Positions 1 to 11,410 of a stretch of DNA of 64,000 bases are shown one piece after another. The notes under the pieces were generated by a model, which was not told the DNA's origin, made no database searches, and saw only the letters and a program-made list of their open reading frames with translations. The first letter of the stretch is position 1; every line of letters starts with the position of its first letter. Source of the stretch: Dendrocalamus latiflorus (Eukaryota; Streptophyta; Magnoliopsida; Poales; Poaceae); assembly GCA_017311315.1 (NCBI GenBank), contig CM029631.1, positions 7,064,514 through 7,128,513 of the forward strand, given 5' to 3'. A program made the translations under genes and the position numbers.

Positions 1-429
1 TACATAGATTTATGTCACAGATTTGAAGGAATCAAGCTTTCAAACATAAACGGAAGTACTGAAATTACAGCATACAGATCAAAGATCCAACAAGTCAGGA
101 AAACTAGATTGCACCAGCAGCATAGCAACTGAAGGCACAGTTCAAGGCCAGCGAAGTGAACGTTGTCTTTTGCAAAGACATAAAATGGAGCCCTTGAAAG
201 CAAAGTGCCTTAAAAGTTTAATGTACCACTAGTTCTCAAAAAGGGAACAAGAAAAATCAATAACTACTAATATTTGCTAGTGTGCACAAGATGTTTCAGC
301 CTTAGAGGTATGAATTCTAAATTATAATGTGGACAATATGTATGACACATAACCATGGTCTCTCAAGCTCATGCATGAGCAGAATCATGGAAACTGGCAG
401 TGAAACCAACAGCGGTAATCACTGAGATA
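1..429. other. Intergenic, no gene seen
   Basis: AT-rich sequence without a convincing ORF, splice-bounded exon or terminal repeat. It borders the decayed Copia fragment that starts near 430 and may be its flank or a further decayed part of it. Confidence 0.4.
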
Positions 430-1340
430 AAATGTACAAACCAAGCATGAGGAGCCTGTTTGAGGTCATAAAGAACACGACAAAGACGACAGACATGCCC
501 ATTTGGAACAGATTATCTAGGTGGTGGCTACATATAAACGTTCTCATGCAAAATAGCATTAAGAAAGGCGTTTTTAATATTCAGCTGAGAGATAGATCAC
601 TGGCGAACAGAAGCAACCGCAACAAGAGTTCGAACAGTGGTCATATAGGCAACATGATCAAAAGTCTCATCGTAGTCACGACCATACTCTTGCTGGAAGC
701 CGCGAGCTACAAGATGAACCTTGTAGTGCTCGATAGTGCCATTAGACCGGGTCTTAATCTTGTACACCTACTTGCACGTCATAGGGCGAGCACGCACAGA
801 TGCCGGTACAATATCCCAAGTCTATGTACGCTGAAGAGCATCAACTCCTTTGCCATAGCGAGCTGCCACTTAGAATAATAAGTAGTCTCAGGATAAGAAT
901 TAGGCTCAGTAACAGAGAGAGCATAAGCTGTCAGAGCAAAACCGACACGATTAGGAGGCCGAAGGGATGTCCGGTCACGAAGGGCGTAACGAGGAGTATC
1001 ATTAGGAGAATCAGGTGAAGGTGTCGGCAGGATATCAGGAGAGGAGGCTGGTGAAGGACGGAGATGCCTGAAGTAGTGAACACCAGAGAAACGAGACAAT
1101 GGTGCTACCGGAACAAGAGATGGTGTTGCAGTAGGAGGTAGCATAGAAGGCAGAGGTATAAAAGGAACCACTAGAGATAAACTAGGGGAAGACTTTGATA
1201 GTAGAGAAATGGGTGAATAGTCAGAAAAACATAACCATGAGATTGTCTCAACGGTAGAAACAGGATAAGTAGTTAAATCTCAATAGAAGAAAGATCGAGA
1301 TTCATCAAAGACAACATCTCACGAGATGAGATCCTCATCC
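430..1340 (-). pseudogene. Copia retrotransposon pol fragment (decayed)
   Basis: Read on the minus strand, 1171-779 encodes the Pro/Ser-rich linker that precedes the Copia reverse transcriptase, including the typical 'RYALRDRTSLRPP' stretch and a 'KWQLAMAKE' motif. Continuing to about 430 in shifting frames, RT pieces are recognisable: 'ETFDHVAYMTTVRTL'-like, 'NAFLN' and 'YDLKQAPHAWF'-like. Several stops and frameshifts interrupt it, and no LTRs, integrase or RNase H are visible, so this is an internal relic. It resembles the gag-pol of the intact Copia at 42097-46413 in linker and RT motifs but is not the same copy. The plus-strand ORF over 432-878 is only its antisense. Confidence 0.8.
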
Positions 1341-1508
1341 GTTGAGCAGATAGCCTAGCTTACGCTGCATCTACAGTGCTAGTAGTAATATAAGGTGGAG
1401 TAAAACAATAAAGGGTGGAAGAAAGGAAGTACTTTATCTTCGATTATGTACATACAAGCGCTCAATATTTACGAGCATTATGTAATGCCAGACATCTGCA
1501 AATCTAAT

Positions 1509-1720
1509 AGCTATGACCATATGCAAATCCAATAGCTATGACCATCTGCATGCACTGTAGCTACGACCATCTCCAAAACTCAGTAGCTACAACCATCTTC
1601 AAATCTAATAGCTAAGACTATTTCCAAAATTCCGTAGCTACGACCATCTGCAAATCCGACAACCACGACCATCTCCAAAATATGGTAGCTAGGACCATCT
1701 GCAGCTACAACCAGCAAGCT
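1509..1720. repeat. 25/26-bp tandem array with GACCAT core
   Basis: About eight head-to-tail units begin at 1509, 1534, 1559, 1585, 1610, 1636, 1661 and 1687, alternating 25 and 26 bp. The unit core is AGCTACGACCATCTGCAAA with variants. A related TACGACCA core recurs in arrays near 28500-28860 and 52128-53045. It lies in AT-rich DNA next to the Copia relic and probably belongs to a decayed LTR, which is an inference. Confidence 0.8.
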
Positions 1721-1957
1721 ACGTTTTTTCTAGTTTTCTCCCCTTTATATACTACTGAATACAACAAACGGTTACAATTTAATGGTGTGTTACCACCAGT
1801 AAATATCCAACGTTACGACTAGTAAATACTTGACTAATGCAGAGTGCTAAATGCAGAGAAACGGTCAGTAAAAAGACTCTTAATATGAAAATTAACTCCT
1901 ACTTCTAATTGACTAATGCATGACCAAAAACAAATATGCAATGAAATTACTTAACAG

Positions 1958-2065
1958 TGGAGGCTCTTGTAGTCGGACTTGTCGCCGAGCCTTCCCACGG
2001 CGACGGCGGCGGCTTCGTCGATAGCGCAGATTCGAGGAATTGGCTTCGGTGTGGTTGCTTTCCAG
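1958..2065 (-). other. Possible short terminal coding exon (unrecognised)
   Basis: A GC-rich minus-strand stretch ends in a stop at about 1958 and could encode an acidic C-terminus ending 'GRLGDKSDYKSLHC'. Across the hAT insertion at 2066-2756 the frame could continue into 2757-2795 behind an acceptor-like AG. I do not recognise the product, and the composition could equally be an untranslated exon or a gene relic. Confidence 0.2.
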
Positions 2066-2756
2066 TAGGCCTGTTCATTCGGTTTCTTTGGTAAAATCGG
2101 TTCGGTATATACAGTAAATATGGTATTGTTAGTTCGGTAATATACGGTATTTTAAAAATACGGTTTGGTATAGGTAAATCCTAATTTATTCAGTGTGGTA
2201 TCGGTAAATACCATATTTACCAAATTTAACGCGAATTATGAATGATATAGCGACTAGCGAGGCGAGTAGGCGATAATATACTACCGGCTGGGTTGGTTGT
2301 ACTGCTGATTAAAGAAAAGAAAAATAAACACCGTATAGCCTAGCCAGAAACAAGCCCACAAAAACATTAAATACACTTTGTCTAGCCCATCATGCGCAAA
2401 ACCAATACAAGCAAGAAGAGCGTGCAAAAAACCCATCCGTGACAATTACCAACACTAATTACTCTATATGCCTCTATGGGTTGAATCTGATTGATTAGGA
2501 TGGCCTGATGGGCTAGGTGCGCTTGGTCGGGCCGCCCGCTGGCCGGCTGCGGCCTGTGCATGTGCGGTGCGCGCTACTACTAGTACTAGTCAAGGGACAG
2601 TAGTTCTCGGTTTTTTAATTTGTCTGGTTTTTACCCAAAAACCGAATACAAAAAACTCAAAATCTAGATCACGAACCGAATATCAAAAATCGGTCAAACT
2701 GAGCTGATGGATTTCGGTTCAGTTTTTTCGGTTTGACCCAAATTTGTACAGCCCTA
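2066..2756. mobile_element. Non-autonomous hAT-like element
   Basis: The ends are TAGGCCTGTTCA and, inverted, TAGGGCTGTACA, which are hAT-like terminal inverted repeats. The flanking octamers CTTTCCAG and GATTCCGG agree at 5 of 8 positions, so the TSD is only weakly supported. The interior has no ORF and is rich in CGGT/ACCG motifs near both ends (TTCGGTA, CGGTTTGA), resembling the subterminal transposase-binding motifs of hAT elements. Confidence 0.55.
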
Positions 2757-3182
2757 GATTCCGGGCAAGGAACTGGTGGCCCAGTGCTGACCAACGGGTA
2801 TAGGTGAAATTTTAATGCAACGGGTAACGGCTACATTTTGTGTGTAGTAAGTAGCAACTAGTGTGTTGATAGGCAGAGGGCAGTTTACCAGTTTACCCGT
2901 CACGGATTCACGGTTGTTGTAACCCTGTAAGTATGAATTTGGCTGCAGTAGAAAATTCACAGTTTTGCATGAGAAAAGTGGCAAAATGTCCAGCTGCAGA
3001 TCGAGTCCAGATGATATCCAAACTTCTCGTCAACAAATGTCAGCAAAATTTTCAATATGACAAAGAGGAAAAGTAGTTGAGCCCAAACGAGTACTGAAAC
3101 TATTTTATGAGAGATCATGATGATGAATTGGAATCAATATAACATACTATTTGTTAGTTTTTGTGCTTTCCCGGCAACAATC
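2757..3182. other. Intergenic between hAT element and lipase 3' end
   Basis: No element ends or recognisable gene are seen. The part adjacent to 3183 is probably the 3' UTR of the minus-strand lipase gene; no single polyadenylation site can be assigned. Confidence 0.4.
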
Positions 3183-5383
3183 TTATTTACAACAAGGACG
3201 CAAATAATCCATGATGCTACTACACATGTTTCTCCCATCGTCATGTCTCGGATCACTGTCTTCGTCATGATCATGTAGAAAGATCTCCACAAGCTTATCC
3301 CACTCGCTCGTCGAGGATGTCGTCGAGGTCTCCTGAATAAACAGCAGATGCTCCATTGTAGTGAGGCGGTGTTCTGCAAGGGATTTCGTCTCGTGCGCTC
3401 GTAGCATCTTCTGTTGAGATGGGGGTGATGTCAACTCTTCTTCTTGCCCCATTAACTGACACAGTAAGAGCATGCAAGCCAAGCAAACCATGAAAAAAAG
3501 GGGTCCCAGAACAACATGGGAGTAAAAATCAGACTAAGCAGTAAGTTGATTTTAGATTTGTTGTATAATGCATAGACAGCTCTGCAGAGGGAGATAGCCT
3601 AGTGTTACAATTTACAAACATATGTAGGATAGGTTCAAGAAAGACGAGCACAAGATTGACTCACATCCAAAGCCTTTTGAGCCTCCTTTTCAATCCAAAT
3701 GATTCCGTGGTCGGCTGTGGCATTGCATGACAACACAACATGCTCAAACCTGCCCTCTGCTGGGACTGCTGTTCTGACCTGTGGTGGAAATCTCCCACAT
3801 CTGCACAACAACATGGCTTCAACGCTAAGTAAGCCATTTCTTACATTACACCATAGATACGAAATCTGAATCAAGTGTAGTAGAATTGTTCAGCAGCTTG
3901 TTAATGGTACTGGCGTAGTGCTAAAATGGGTGCCTATCGAAGGGAGGGAAGTTACAAGTAAACATATCAAGTAGAATAGTAGAGGTAATCATAAAGGAAG
4001 TGTTAAACATCGCTCCAGTTCTACAAGAGTTCAAGACTCCTAAAAGTGGTTGAGTTAGAAAGAAGAGTGTATTAACACTAAACAGTTAATCTGTGGAAGC
4101 CTGGACTTAGTACCTGCAGTTCCTCCGCTCCACGATATGGAAGACCCTGCCGGGAGCATAGAGTTTAGTCGGATCCATAAGCTTCCCTTCAGACACAAAC
4201 GTGTCTCTCATGCAAATGAAACACAGCAGGCACGGCAAGCTGCAAACCGTAGAAAATGGTTTAGCAAACAGAACGACAGGAACTGTAGTGCAAAATCAAC
4301 TAATCATGCACTTCAATTGGACAACAGTTAGCAGGGCATATTTTACCAGAAAATAGATCCAAAAATGTGCTGCAGGGGCGACGGAGTTCTGGGCAAGAAA
4401 TCGTCCTGCACTTCCGCAGATACGCACCATTACGACGCATGATCACCACGAATTATTACAAGAGAGATTGTTGATTTTGCTTATAATGGTATAAGTACAC
4501 CCTGTTGGGACATGTTTGAAACGCAGGAATTTCACATGAAAGAATACAAACCCGCTATGAATTTAGAAAAATCCCGCGTTCCAAATGGTCCATTGTATTT
4601 GCATGAGCAATGCAATTCTACCAAATATGAACAGCATCAAGATAGGCTTCTGTTCTTGCCATGCTATCGCTTGCCTCTCATATCGTATGCAAGAAATGGA
4701 TACCTGAGCAAATAAGCAAGTAACAAGAATCTCGGAATACTTGCCTGCAGCACGACGGAGTGGACCACGTCGGCGTACTCGACGGCCAGCCCGAGCGACA
4801 TGCACCGCGGCGGTGCCATGGCGTAGCACGTCACGTCGCCGCGGCGGAGCCCGAGCCTTCCCAGCCAGCACCTCACGGCCACGACGGCCGCGAGCGCAGC
4901 CACGCCGGCACCGAGCGAGTGGCCCACGAACACGAGCCTGCACCCCGCCGGCCTGGCCTCCTCTACCAACCGCTGCAGCGCGGGGCCCTCCCTGTCGAGC
5001 AGCCACACGGCGGCGCGGAGCAGCCCGCGGTGCACGTGCCCGCCCGCGAACGGCTCGGGCCCTCCGGCGTCGAGGAGGACGCGGTAGTCCTCGAGGCGCG
5101 CGAGGCCGAGGCCGCGCACGGCGAGCACGACCTCCCCGCGGGCGCAGTCGTGGGAGAGGCGGTACGGCGGGCAGAGCGGCGAGGGCGGCGCCGGCTGGTG
5201 GTCGGGCCTGGCGTCGTAGGCCGCAACGGCGGCGCGGCAGGCACGCGGGACGGGGGCGAAGGAGGAGGGGGAGGCCGCGGGCCAGGAGGCGCTGTCGTCT
5301 GCGCCGGCTAGGGAGAGGCGGCGGAGCGCCCACCGAGCGCAGGCGAGGGAGAGAGCACACTCGGCGGCGCAGGAGAGGGCCAT
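3183..5383 (-). CDS. Class-3 (alpha/beta-hydrolase) lipase, mono/diacylglycerol-lipase type
   Basis: Five minus-strand exons splice in frame: 5383-4745, 4405-4347, 4239-4114, 3800-3665 and 3455-3183, giving about 410 residues. Exon 1 holds a GC-rich N-terminal region (MALSCAAECA start) and the nucleophile elbow VGHSLGAG with Ser156. The junction of exons 1 and 2 gives VVLQ-DDFLPRTP, the segment that follows the barrel in this family and probably supplies the acidic catalytic residue. Exon 4 has NATADHGIIWIEKE, whose His is a candidate for the triad. The family (plant lipases like Arabidopsis At4g16070) hydrolyses acylglycerols; substrate and location cannot be read here. The first intron has a GC donor (CAG|GCAAGT). 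An in-frame upstream Met at 5488 exists, but MALSCA is the start I recall for grass homologues. The acidic C-terminal tail ends in CCK. Confidence 0.9.
4743..4744 (-). other. GC splice donor of lipase intron 1
   Basis: On the minus strand, exon 1 ends ...GTGCTGCAG and the intron starts GCAAGT, the strong consensus of U2-type GC-AG introns. The acceptor before 4405 is GTGCAG. Protein continuity across the junction matches the family, whereas the nearby GT would not keep the conserved segment. Confidence 0.8.
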
Positions 5384-5739
5384 GGCGCTCGCGTGGCGTC
5401 GAAATGGAGATACTGCAAAGACATTCTTGGGGGACAAGGGAAGAAACTGGAGGAGGCTTTCTCGACGCGCTAGGGGAGAAGTAGACAACGGTGAAACGAG
5501 TAAGGGAATAAAAAAAAAATTCGAACTTCTAGATGGGAGAAATCAAGATTTGACAGTTGGCATTCGATGTGGCTTCGTTGCCAACGGGATCGGGTAGGAG
5601 GACCGCGAGAGAAAAGTCACAGCTAGACAAGTTTTTTCCCCATGCAAAATCGTGATAAAAAGACCTTGGGGAGCACCTTTCAACAAAAAAAAGAAGCATC
5701 GTATCATAATTGATAATATGCAAATAATCGCTAGATTAA
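5384..5739. other. 5' flank of the lipase gene
   Basis: It presumably contains the lipase 5' UTR and promoter (minus strand). I see no distinct TATA element I would defend. Confidence 0.35.
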
Positions 5740-5992
5740 GGCCCTGTTTAATCTAGTTTAGCTTCTGGCCGAAAGTACGGATGAACACATCGGTTTCTTA
5801 ATTTTATTTTTTTCTTTTGTTTTTCCCTCTTTTCTTTTGCATTTGTGGAGATATAACAATGTTTTTCTTTTTTCTAATTTTTCTTCATTTTCTTTAATTG
5901 AGTGATTTAAAAAAGCTAACAGCCGCTACAGTGTAATTTCAATCAAAAGCCAACAGTTAAAAACCACCAGCCGAAACTGGATTGAACAACCC
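5740..5992. mobile_element. Tourist-like (PIF/Harbinger) MITE, 253 bp
   Basis: The terminal inverted repeats GGCCCTGTTTAATC and GGGTTGTTCAATCC (the latter read inward from the right end) are flanked on both sides by the trinucleotide TAA (5737-5739 and 5993-5995). That is the target preference of PIF/Harbinger elements. The interior is T-rich and non-coding. It sits in the upstream region of the lipase gene. Confidence 0.7.
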
Positions 5993-6859
5993 TAAGAAGC
6001 CACAGATGGTTATGTACCAACTGATTAAGGGTGGGTTCAAATGTGTAACATCCTGAAAAATCTAAATTTGAAAATATGAATTTCTTGAATTATATTTGCA
6101 ATATATTCTCTTGGGATTTGGATTTTGTGGTGTTTTCCCGAATTTGGTTGAGATTTCAAAAAAAACTGAATAATTCAGAAAAGATAAAGACAAACATTAG
6201 TAATGCCAAACGAAAGAAAGGAAATGTGCAATAATAGAAAACTAAAGTTTTAAAAATGAATCTGAAAAGATGAACCAGTATAAGGAGGGAGAAACCTGAA
6301 TTAAAATACAAAGTCTTACTTTGGAAATAATAGCATAATTAGTAATATAGGGAATATAAATATTAAAATTCAGAGAGCAAATAAAATAAGCAAACAGTAA
6401 AAATATACATAGATATAAACACAACCTTACATAACAAATAAATAAAAAGAAAAAGAAAAGGGGGGATGAAGCCAGGCCGGCCCAAACGGCCCAGCTCGAC
6501 CCCGCGCCCTCGCCCGCATTTCTCCTCCCTCCCGCATTTTCCCGGCCGCGCCTGCGCAGTGGCCCCGCCTCCACTCGCGCCTCTCCCTCTGCGAGCGGGC
6601 CCGAGCACCCGCCCGCTCCTTCTTCTTTCCCCCGACCTCTCTTCTCCACGCGCCAGCGTCGCCATTCCCCCCTCGCGCTTGCTCCCTCTCGCGCTTGCCG
6701 CAGCAAATCTCTCTCTCTCTCACCCCTCAAGGGTAGGTTCAAAGAACCTCCCGCCACCTCCCTCCCACGCAATCCCGGAGAAGATCGACTCCATCCCCCC
6801 TGTCAGCGCGAACAGGGCGGAGGCAGACGCTGCCTCGCCGCGCGCCTCTCTCTCCCGGT

Positions 6860-6867
6860 TATAAAAA
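6860..6867 (+). promoter_or_regulatory. TATA box of the solo LTR
   Basis: TATAAAAA follows a pyrimidine-rich CTCTCTCCCGG stretch and precedes a GC-rich region, the usual position of an LTR core promoter. The local proline-rich ORFs around it are compositional. Confidence 0.5.
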
Positions 6868-7339
6868 CCCCGCCCGGGAGTCTCAACCGCGCCGCAATAC
6901 TTCCCTCTTCCCTCCCCTGCAAGCAATTGAGCCGAAGTGCCCCCAATCCCCACCGGCAACATCTCCTTCCTCACGACCGGCGACCGAGCCGCCGTTGATT
7001 CCGACCACCTCCGAGCAATTCTTTGCTCCCAGAGCTTCGTGGAAGCTAGGCGAAGCCGAATCCCTCCCTCACCGGGTCTCCCTTTGCGTGAGCATCGCCG
7101 GCGTCGACCGCCTCCTTGGACCGCCGCCATCACTCGCCGCCGGCCACCGTCGCCCCGACTCCTCTGCCCGGCCCCTCGACGGCATACTCCAAAAGGATTC
7201 ATTCTCCTTATAGGGTAGGCAACGCCTCCCCGCTCACTTGGTTACCACCGCTCGTCTCTTCTCCCCCGACTCCCTCGGCGCGCGTTCGAGCCCCCGGCTC
7301 TGCGTGCGAAGGTCGAGCTTTCGTTTTATTTTCCGCGCT

Positions 7340-7615
7340 GACAGATGGGCCCCATTCGTCAGCCGCTGTGGGACCGCAAGCCCACTGACAGCCGGACCCC
7401 GCCTGTTAGGGCAGCCCACTGACCTGTGGGGCCAGAGGCTGGAGGGCCCACCTGTCAGTGACTAGCCACATGCAGGGTTACTGACAGTGGGGTCCCACAT
7501 GTCAGCCACTGGGATTCAAAAGACTCGCTGACTGGTGGGTCCCACATGTCATACACACATTATGGAATATAATAAAAAAGATTAAAAGATTAAAATAACT
7601 AGTGGGTCCCACTGT
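7340..7615. repeat. Cluster of GTGGGNCCCAC-like motifs in the LTR
   Basis: Palindromic GTGGGGTCCCAC (7487), GGTGGGTCCCAC (7534) and GTGGGTCCCAC (7601) occur with looser copies near 7346, 7427 and 7441, most accompanied by a CTGTCAG or ATGTCA tail. GTGGGNCCCAC contains both class I and class II TCP transcription-factor consensus sites. Binding itself is an inference. Confidence 0.6.
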
Positions 7616-9412
7616 CAGAAATTTATTAATTTTGGGATTTAACTGAACTGAAATATTCAAATAGGCATAACTTATTCATTTTAACTCCAAATTGGATGAG
7701 ACAAATTTCTAAATTCATCTAAATTCAAGATCTATCCAATGGAACTGAAATCATAATTTTTTAAGTTCATTTGGATTTCTGGTGTTATTTGCTTGATTTA
7801 TTGATTTTTGTTTTATCCAAATTTTCGCGCACGTTAAAATAGCATACGAGGCTCAGGAGGAAGACGCAGAAGCTGCAGCCCTAGAAGCTCCAGATAAGCA
7901 AGCACCAGACCACTGTGACCAAGGCGAGTCAATACTTTGATCATGTTGAACCTACATTTTCTGCAAATTACCTTATTTTAAATTATCAAATTGCATGCTG
8001 TTATGTTATATGCAAATACATGTTTAATTTAATATTCTAGTTATATGCCCATTGTTTACTTTGAATAATATTACCCCTCCTTTGAAATATTTGAATGTGT
8101 GAACCTTGTCACCCTAGCAAAATTATAATAGTTACATTTCAAAAATAAGTCCCTAATTATATGCTATGCTTAGTTCTGCATAGATACTCACGGGGCGTTG
8201 AAATGTCCCAAACATCATTGTCATTTTTAATCATGAGAAACTAGTTTGGGCAGTCATGGTGGGAATGACTGGTATATATTTGGACAAGATTATTTTATAC
8301 TTCCAAAATCCCCAACTTGCTTAAATATCTGGGCGGATTGGTTTGATGGTGTGAGTGTGGTGCAGTGGAAGCACAAAGTGGGTTAGTGGTAGACCGCCCA
8401 GATACCACTAAGGATCGAATCTTGTCATGACCTCCTGTGTAAAACAGTACAACCACAAGTCTGTAAAGTACAACTTGGCTAAGTAAATTTATCGAAACCC
8501 CGGACTCATCTCACTGGTAGGGGATTGAAGGGGCTACGCTATGGCAAGGGGCCTGAAGGGACACCAGTGGGGGGTGAAGTTTCCCAGCTGTCCTACGTTG
8601 CGGGAAGTAGAAGCCCGAGCTGCGTAGTGGCTGGGGGAAACATCCCGCGCACAGATGGGACCCACCGCAAGTGGGCAGTTTCCCATAAGGTGAGATGACA
8701 GAAGGGACTAGATACTTTGAAAAGTCACTGTGACGGTCTACTCAACCACACTTCTAAGGAATTGTGTGGGGCAACGAGTTGATTGTCTCTTGTGGTGAAA
8801 GTGTACAAACTCTGCAGAGTCAAAACTATTCGAATAGCCGTGCCCACGGTCAAGGGCAGACATGGGAACTTAACTAGATATAGTTCTATTTAAAAATATT
8901 TGGAAAATGGGAATGGAAAAGTGGAAGGGCAGAGGAAAGCCCTAATTTGAGTTGTCCTGGGTGTCGTCCCAGTGGTAAGTTAAGCGGCTATAACGCTGAA
9001 AAATGTTATACGGTGTGATGCCGTATGTATGGAGAAATTATGGTGATATTAGACATATGGTGTGATGCCATATGTATGGAAGTTCATATTAATATTCCTT
9101 GAACATTATGTTTTGTTCCAAAGCTGCTAGGTCTCAGAAAATTTTATGTATTGTATTTCAATTAGTGGCATTTCTATTCTTATAAAATAAAATATGGAAA
9201 GAATAAATGGAGTCGTAAGAAAAGAAGATGGCTATTTATGGTAATTGCATAAAGAAGTTGGTGGATTCATGTGATCATAATAGAGATAAAGTTAGTATGG
9301 TTCTGGGAGAAATGAATTAGTGGGGTCCAGCTGAATAGATAGGCTGGATAAATGATCTAATTGAATTTTCGGGAATATGGAGGAATAAAACAAGTATTGG
9401 ATTATAATTCTT

Positions 9413-9550
9413 GATTAGTGATATTCTGGGTGGATATATAATGGTGAATCGTAGAGTTGATCAATGATATTCTTGGTGGATATACAATATTGAATCGTAG
9501 GCTTGATCAATGATATTCTTGGTGGAGTTGAATCAATAATAAAAAGGATT
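9413..9550. repeat. 46-bp tandem repeat, three units
   Basis: Units start at 9413, 9459 and 9505, each with GATATTCTTGGTGGA and a GAATCGTAG tail; the third is truncated. It lies in the 3' part of the solo LTR. Confidence 0.75.
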
Positions 9551-9580
9551 GGATTGTTAGGAAATCTGGATGGGAATGTT

Positions 9581-9940
9581 CGGTGGATTAATTGGATGAT
9601 GTCACCCGCTGTTTGGAGTTTTAGACAGCAATAAATATAGAAGGTGTATAATCGGTGGAGTAATTGGATAATGTCACTTGCTGTATGGAGTCTTAGACAG
9701 CAACCAGTACAGAAATAATATGATCGGTGGATTGAATAGAAGATGACCCATGTTATTTAGAGTTTAGAGAGCACTCAATAAAGGAAGTGTAATTTCGGTG
9801 GATTAAGTCAATTATGGTAATCGCTGTTGGGAGTCTTAGACAGCAGTTAATAAAGAGCGTGAGTCTTTGGTGGATTAAGTCAATGATGTCATTTGTGGTG
9901 AGGAGTCTTTAGGTCACAAAAACAACAATATGATATAACA
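9581..9940. repeat. 72-bp tandem repeat, five units, at the LTR 3' end
   Basis: Units start at 9581, 9653, 9725, 9796 and 9868 (periods 72, 72, 71, 72). Each opens with CGGTGGATTAA-like sequence and contains a GGAGTCTTAGACAGCA-like core. The last unit decays into the LTR end. Confidence 0.8.
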
Positions 9941-10349
9941 ATAGAAATGCTACTAAACGCATTTTATGGCAAATAAAAACAACACGAGCCTTTCCTTTGA
10001 CAAGCCATGCATACTATTTATTTGCATTATGTGTATTGGCTCGCGGAGCACGGGGTTGGAGTGCTCACGCTCGCTTTTGCGACAAAATTCAGAATCAAGA
10101 ATCAAATCACCTCGCCTCAGCATCAAGATTGGACAAGCTGGCAGAGAAGATGAAGATGTCAAGGGCTAGGTCGCGAACCTCTAGTTGGCTACCTGTGGGC
10201 ATGTCCTGAAGGTCCCATCTGTGTGCTTCGTTCTTCCGCTGCTGCAATTTATTGATCTCGGCATAATCGGCCCATGAGTAAGTCTACTATTTTATTTATG
10301 CTTCCGCATGATATGTAATTTGATGTCCATTTTTGTAATTTGACGGCCA

Positions 10350-10595
10350 AATCCAGCCTGAGATCCCCTCTGGCACGCCACCCCTCACCGCACTAGCTCA
10401 CCTCCTCACATATCTAATCACAGCTCCCCTCTTCATGGATTCATTCCACTCGTCGCCGGCAACTCTCGTCGCTTCCCAGCGCTCCCCCTCATCGACGGCT
10501 AGATCCAGCCTGAGAGCCCCTCTGGCCCGCCACCCCTCGCTGCTCCAGCTTGCCCCTCCCCACAAATCTAATCGCAGCTCCTCCCATCTTCGCTT
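10350..10595. repeat. Direct duplication inside the Harbinger 5' region
   Basis: The stretch with ATCCAGCCTGAGA and CCGCCACCCCTC near 10350-10437 is repeated diverged at about 10500-10590, an offset of roughly 148 bp. It precedes a Ser/Thr/Pro-rich ORF (10550-10963) of unknown role that may be an ORF1 leader exon. Confidence 0.6.
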
Positions 10596-11410
10596 GTCAA
10601 GGTAGGCTCCCCTTGGCTATCCCTCTGGTCGGCTGTCATCGCCTCCCTGGAGGGAGCTCGCCCGCACTGGTGACCCCATCTTTGGACCCGACGGAGATCC
10701 CCTCGGAGCACGGCTCGGTGTCCCCCCGTGAGGATGCTTCTGCATTCCCATCTGGCCAGGCAACAGCGTCATCGTCTGAGCTCGTTGTGCCACTCCCTCA
10801 GTCGCAAATTGGCTCAACCTTTGAGATGACCTCCGACACTAGCACCACCAAAGTAAGCCTATTAGAGGTACGAAGCACAACTCGCACCCTGTCTAAAGCA
10901 CTTGATGCGTCCACGGCTATCACTCAAGCCATCATCCAAACCATTTCACCAGGCTTCATTTGAGCTATGCTGCAGGCCTTCCCTACCACCGTCACAGACC
11001 CTTTGCGTACTGCCCATCAGGTATGCTTTGCCCCTCGTAGGCATTCCTGTGACCACAACCCTGACTTTGGCTTTGCAACATCACAAAAGAACTCTGTGCA
11101 ATAGACATGGGATTGCTATAGGAAGACTGTCGGTGAGGCTAAGAGGACATGCTTTACAGATTTAGCTATTTGCACTCAGGCGGACATGTGCCTAGTATTG
11201 CGGATCAAAACATTGGTGTATGGAATGACATGCTCTACCAATCAATTATGTATCCTCCTTAGTAGCCACTTATTTGATTGAGTTGTGTCCAGTTGGTTGT
11301 TGTGAACTCTTTGTTACATTCTATATGTATTCCCTCATCTCGAATCCAGCAATGACTGTTAGTCGGCTGACATTCTACAACACACTCTCCTCTACCTCGT
11401 TCCTTTACAG

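Larger units (their letters stand above)
6044..9944 (+). mobile_element. Solo LTR of a long-LTR Ty3/gypsy-type retrotransposon
   Basis: It starts TGTAACATCC and ends near ...TGATATAACA (9940) plus ATAG. AAATG precedes it (6039-6043) and follows it (9945-9949), a 5-bp target duplication lying inside the Harbinger tip. No gag, pol, PBS or second LTR is present, so it is a solo LTR of about 3.9 kb. It has a GC-rich block with a TATA box (6860) and a cluster of GTGGGTCCCAC motifs. Length and style recall grass long-LTR families such as RIRE3/Atlantys (from memory, unverified). The last four bases are not the usual CA end, so the 3' border is uncertain by 4 bp. Confidence 0.7.

Noticed and set aside
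432..878. 148-codon plus-strand ORF
   Set aside because: Antisense of the Copia RT fragment read on the minus strand.
4741..5484. Long Arg/Pro-rich plus-strand ORFs over the lipase
   Set aside because: They are GC-composition shadows antisense to lipase exon 1, which has the GHSLG motif and correct splicing.
6242..7465. Several long ORFs on both strands in the solo LTR
   Set aside because: GC-rich LTR leader sequence with no recognisable domain; frames overlap on both strands.
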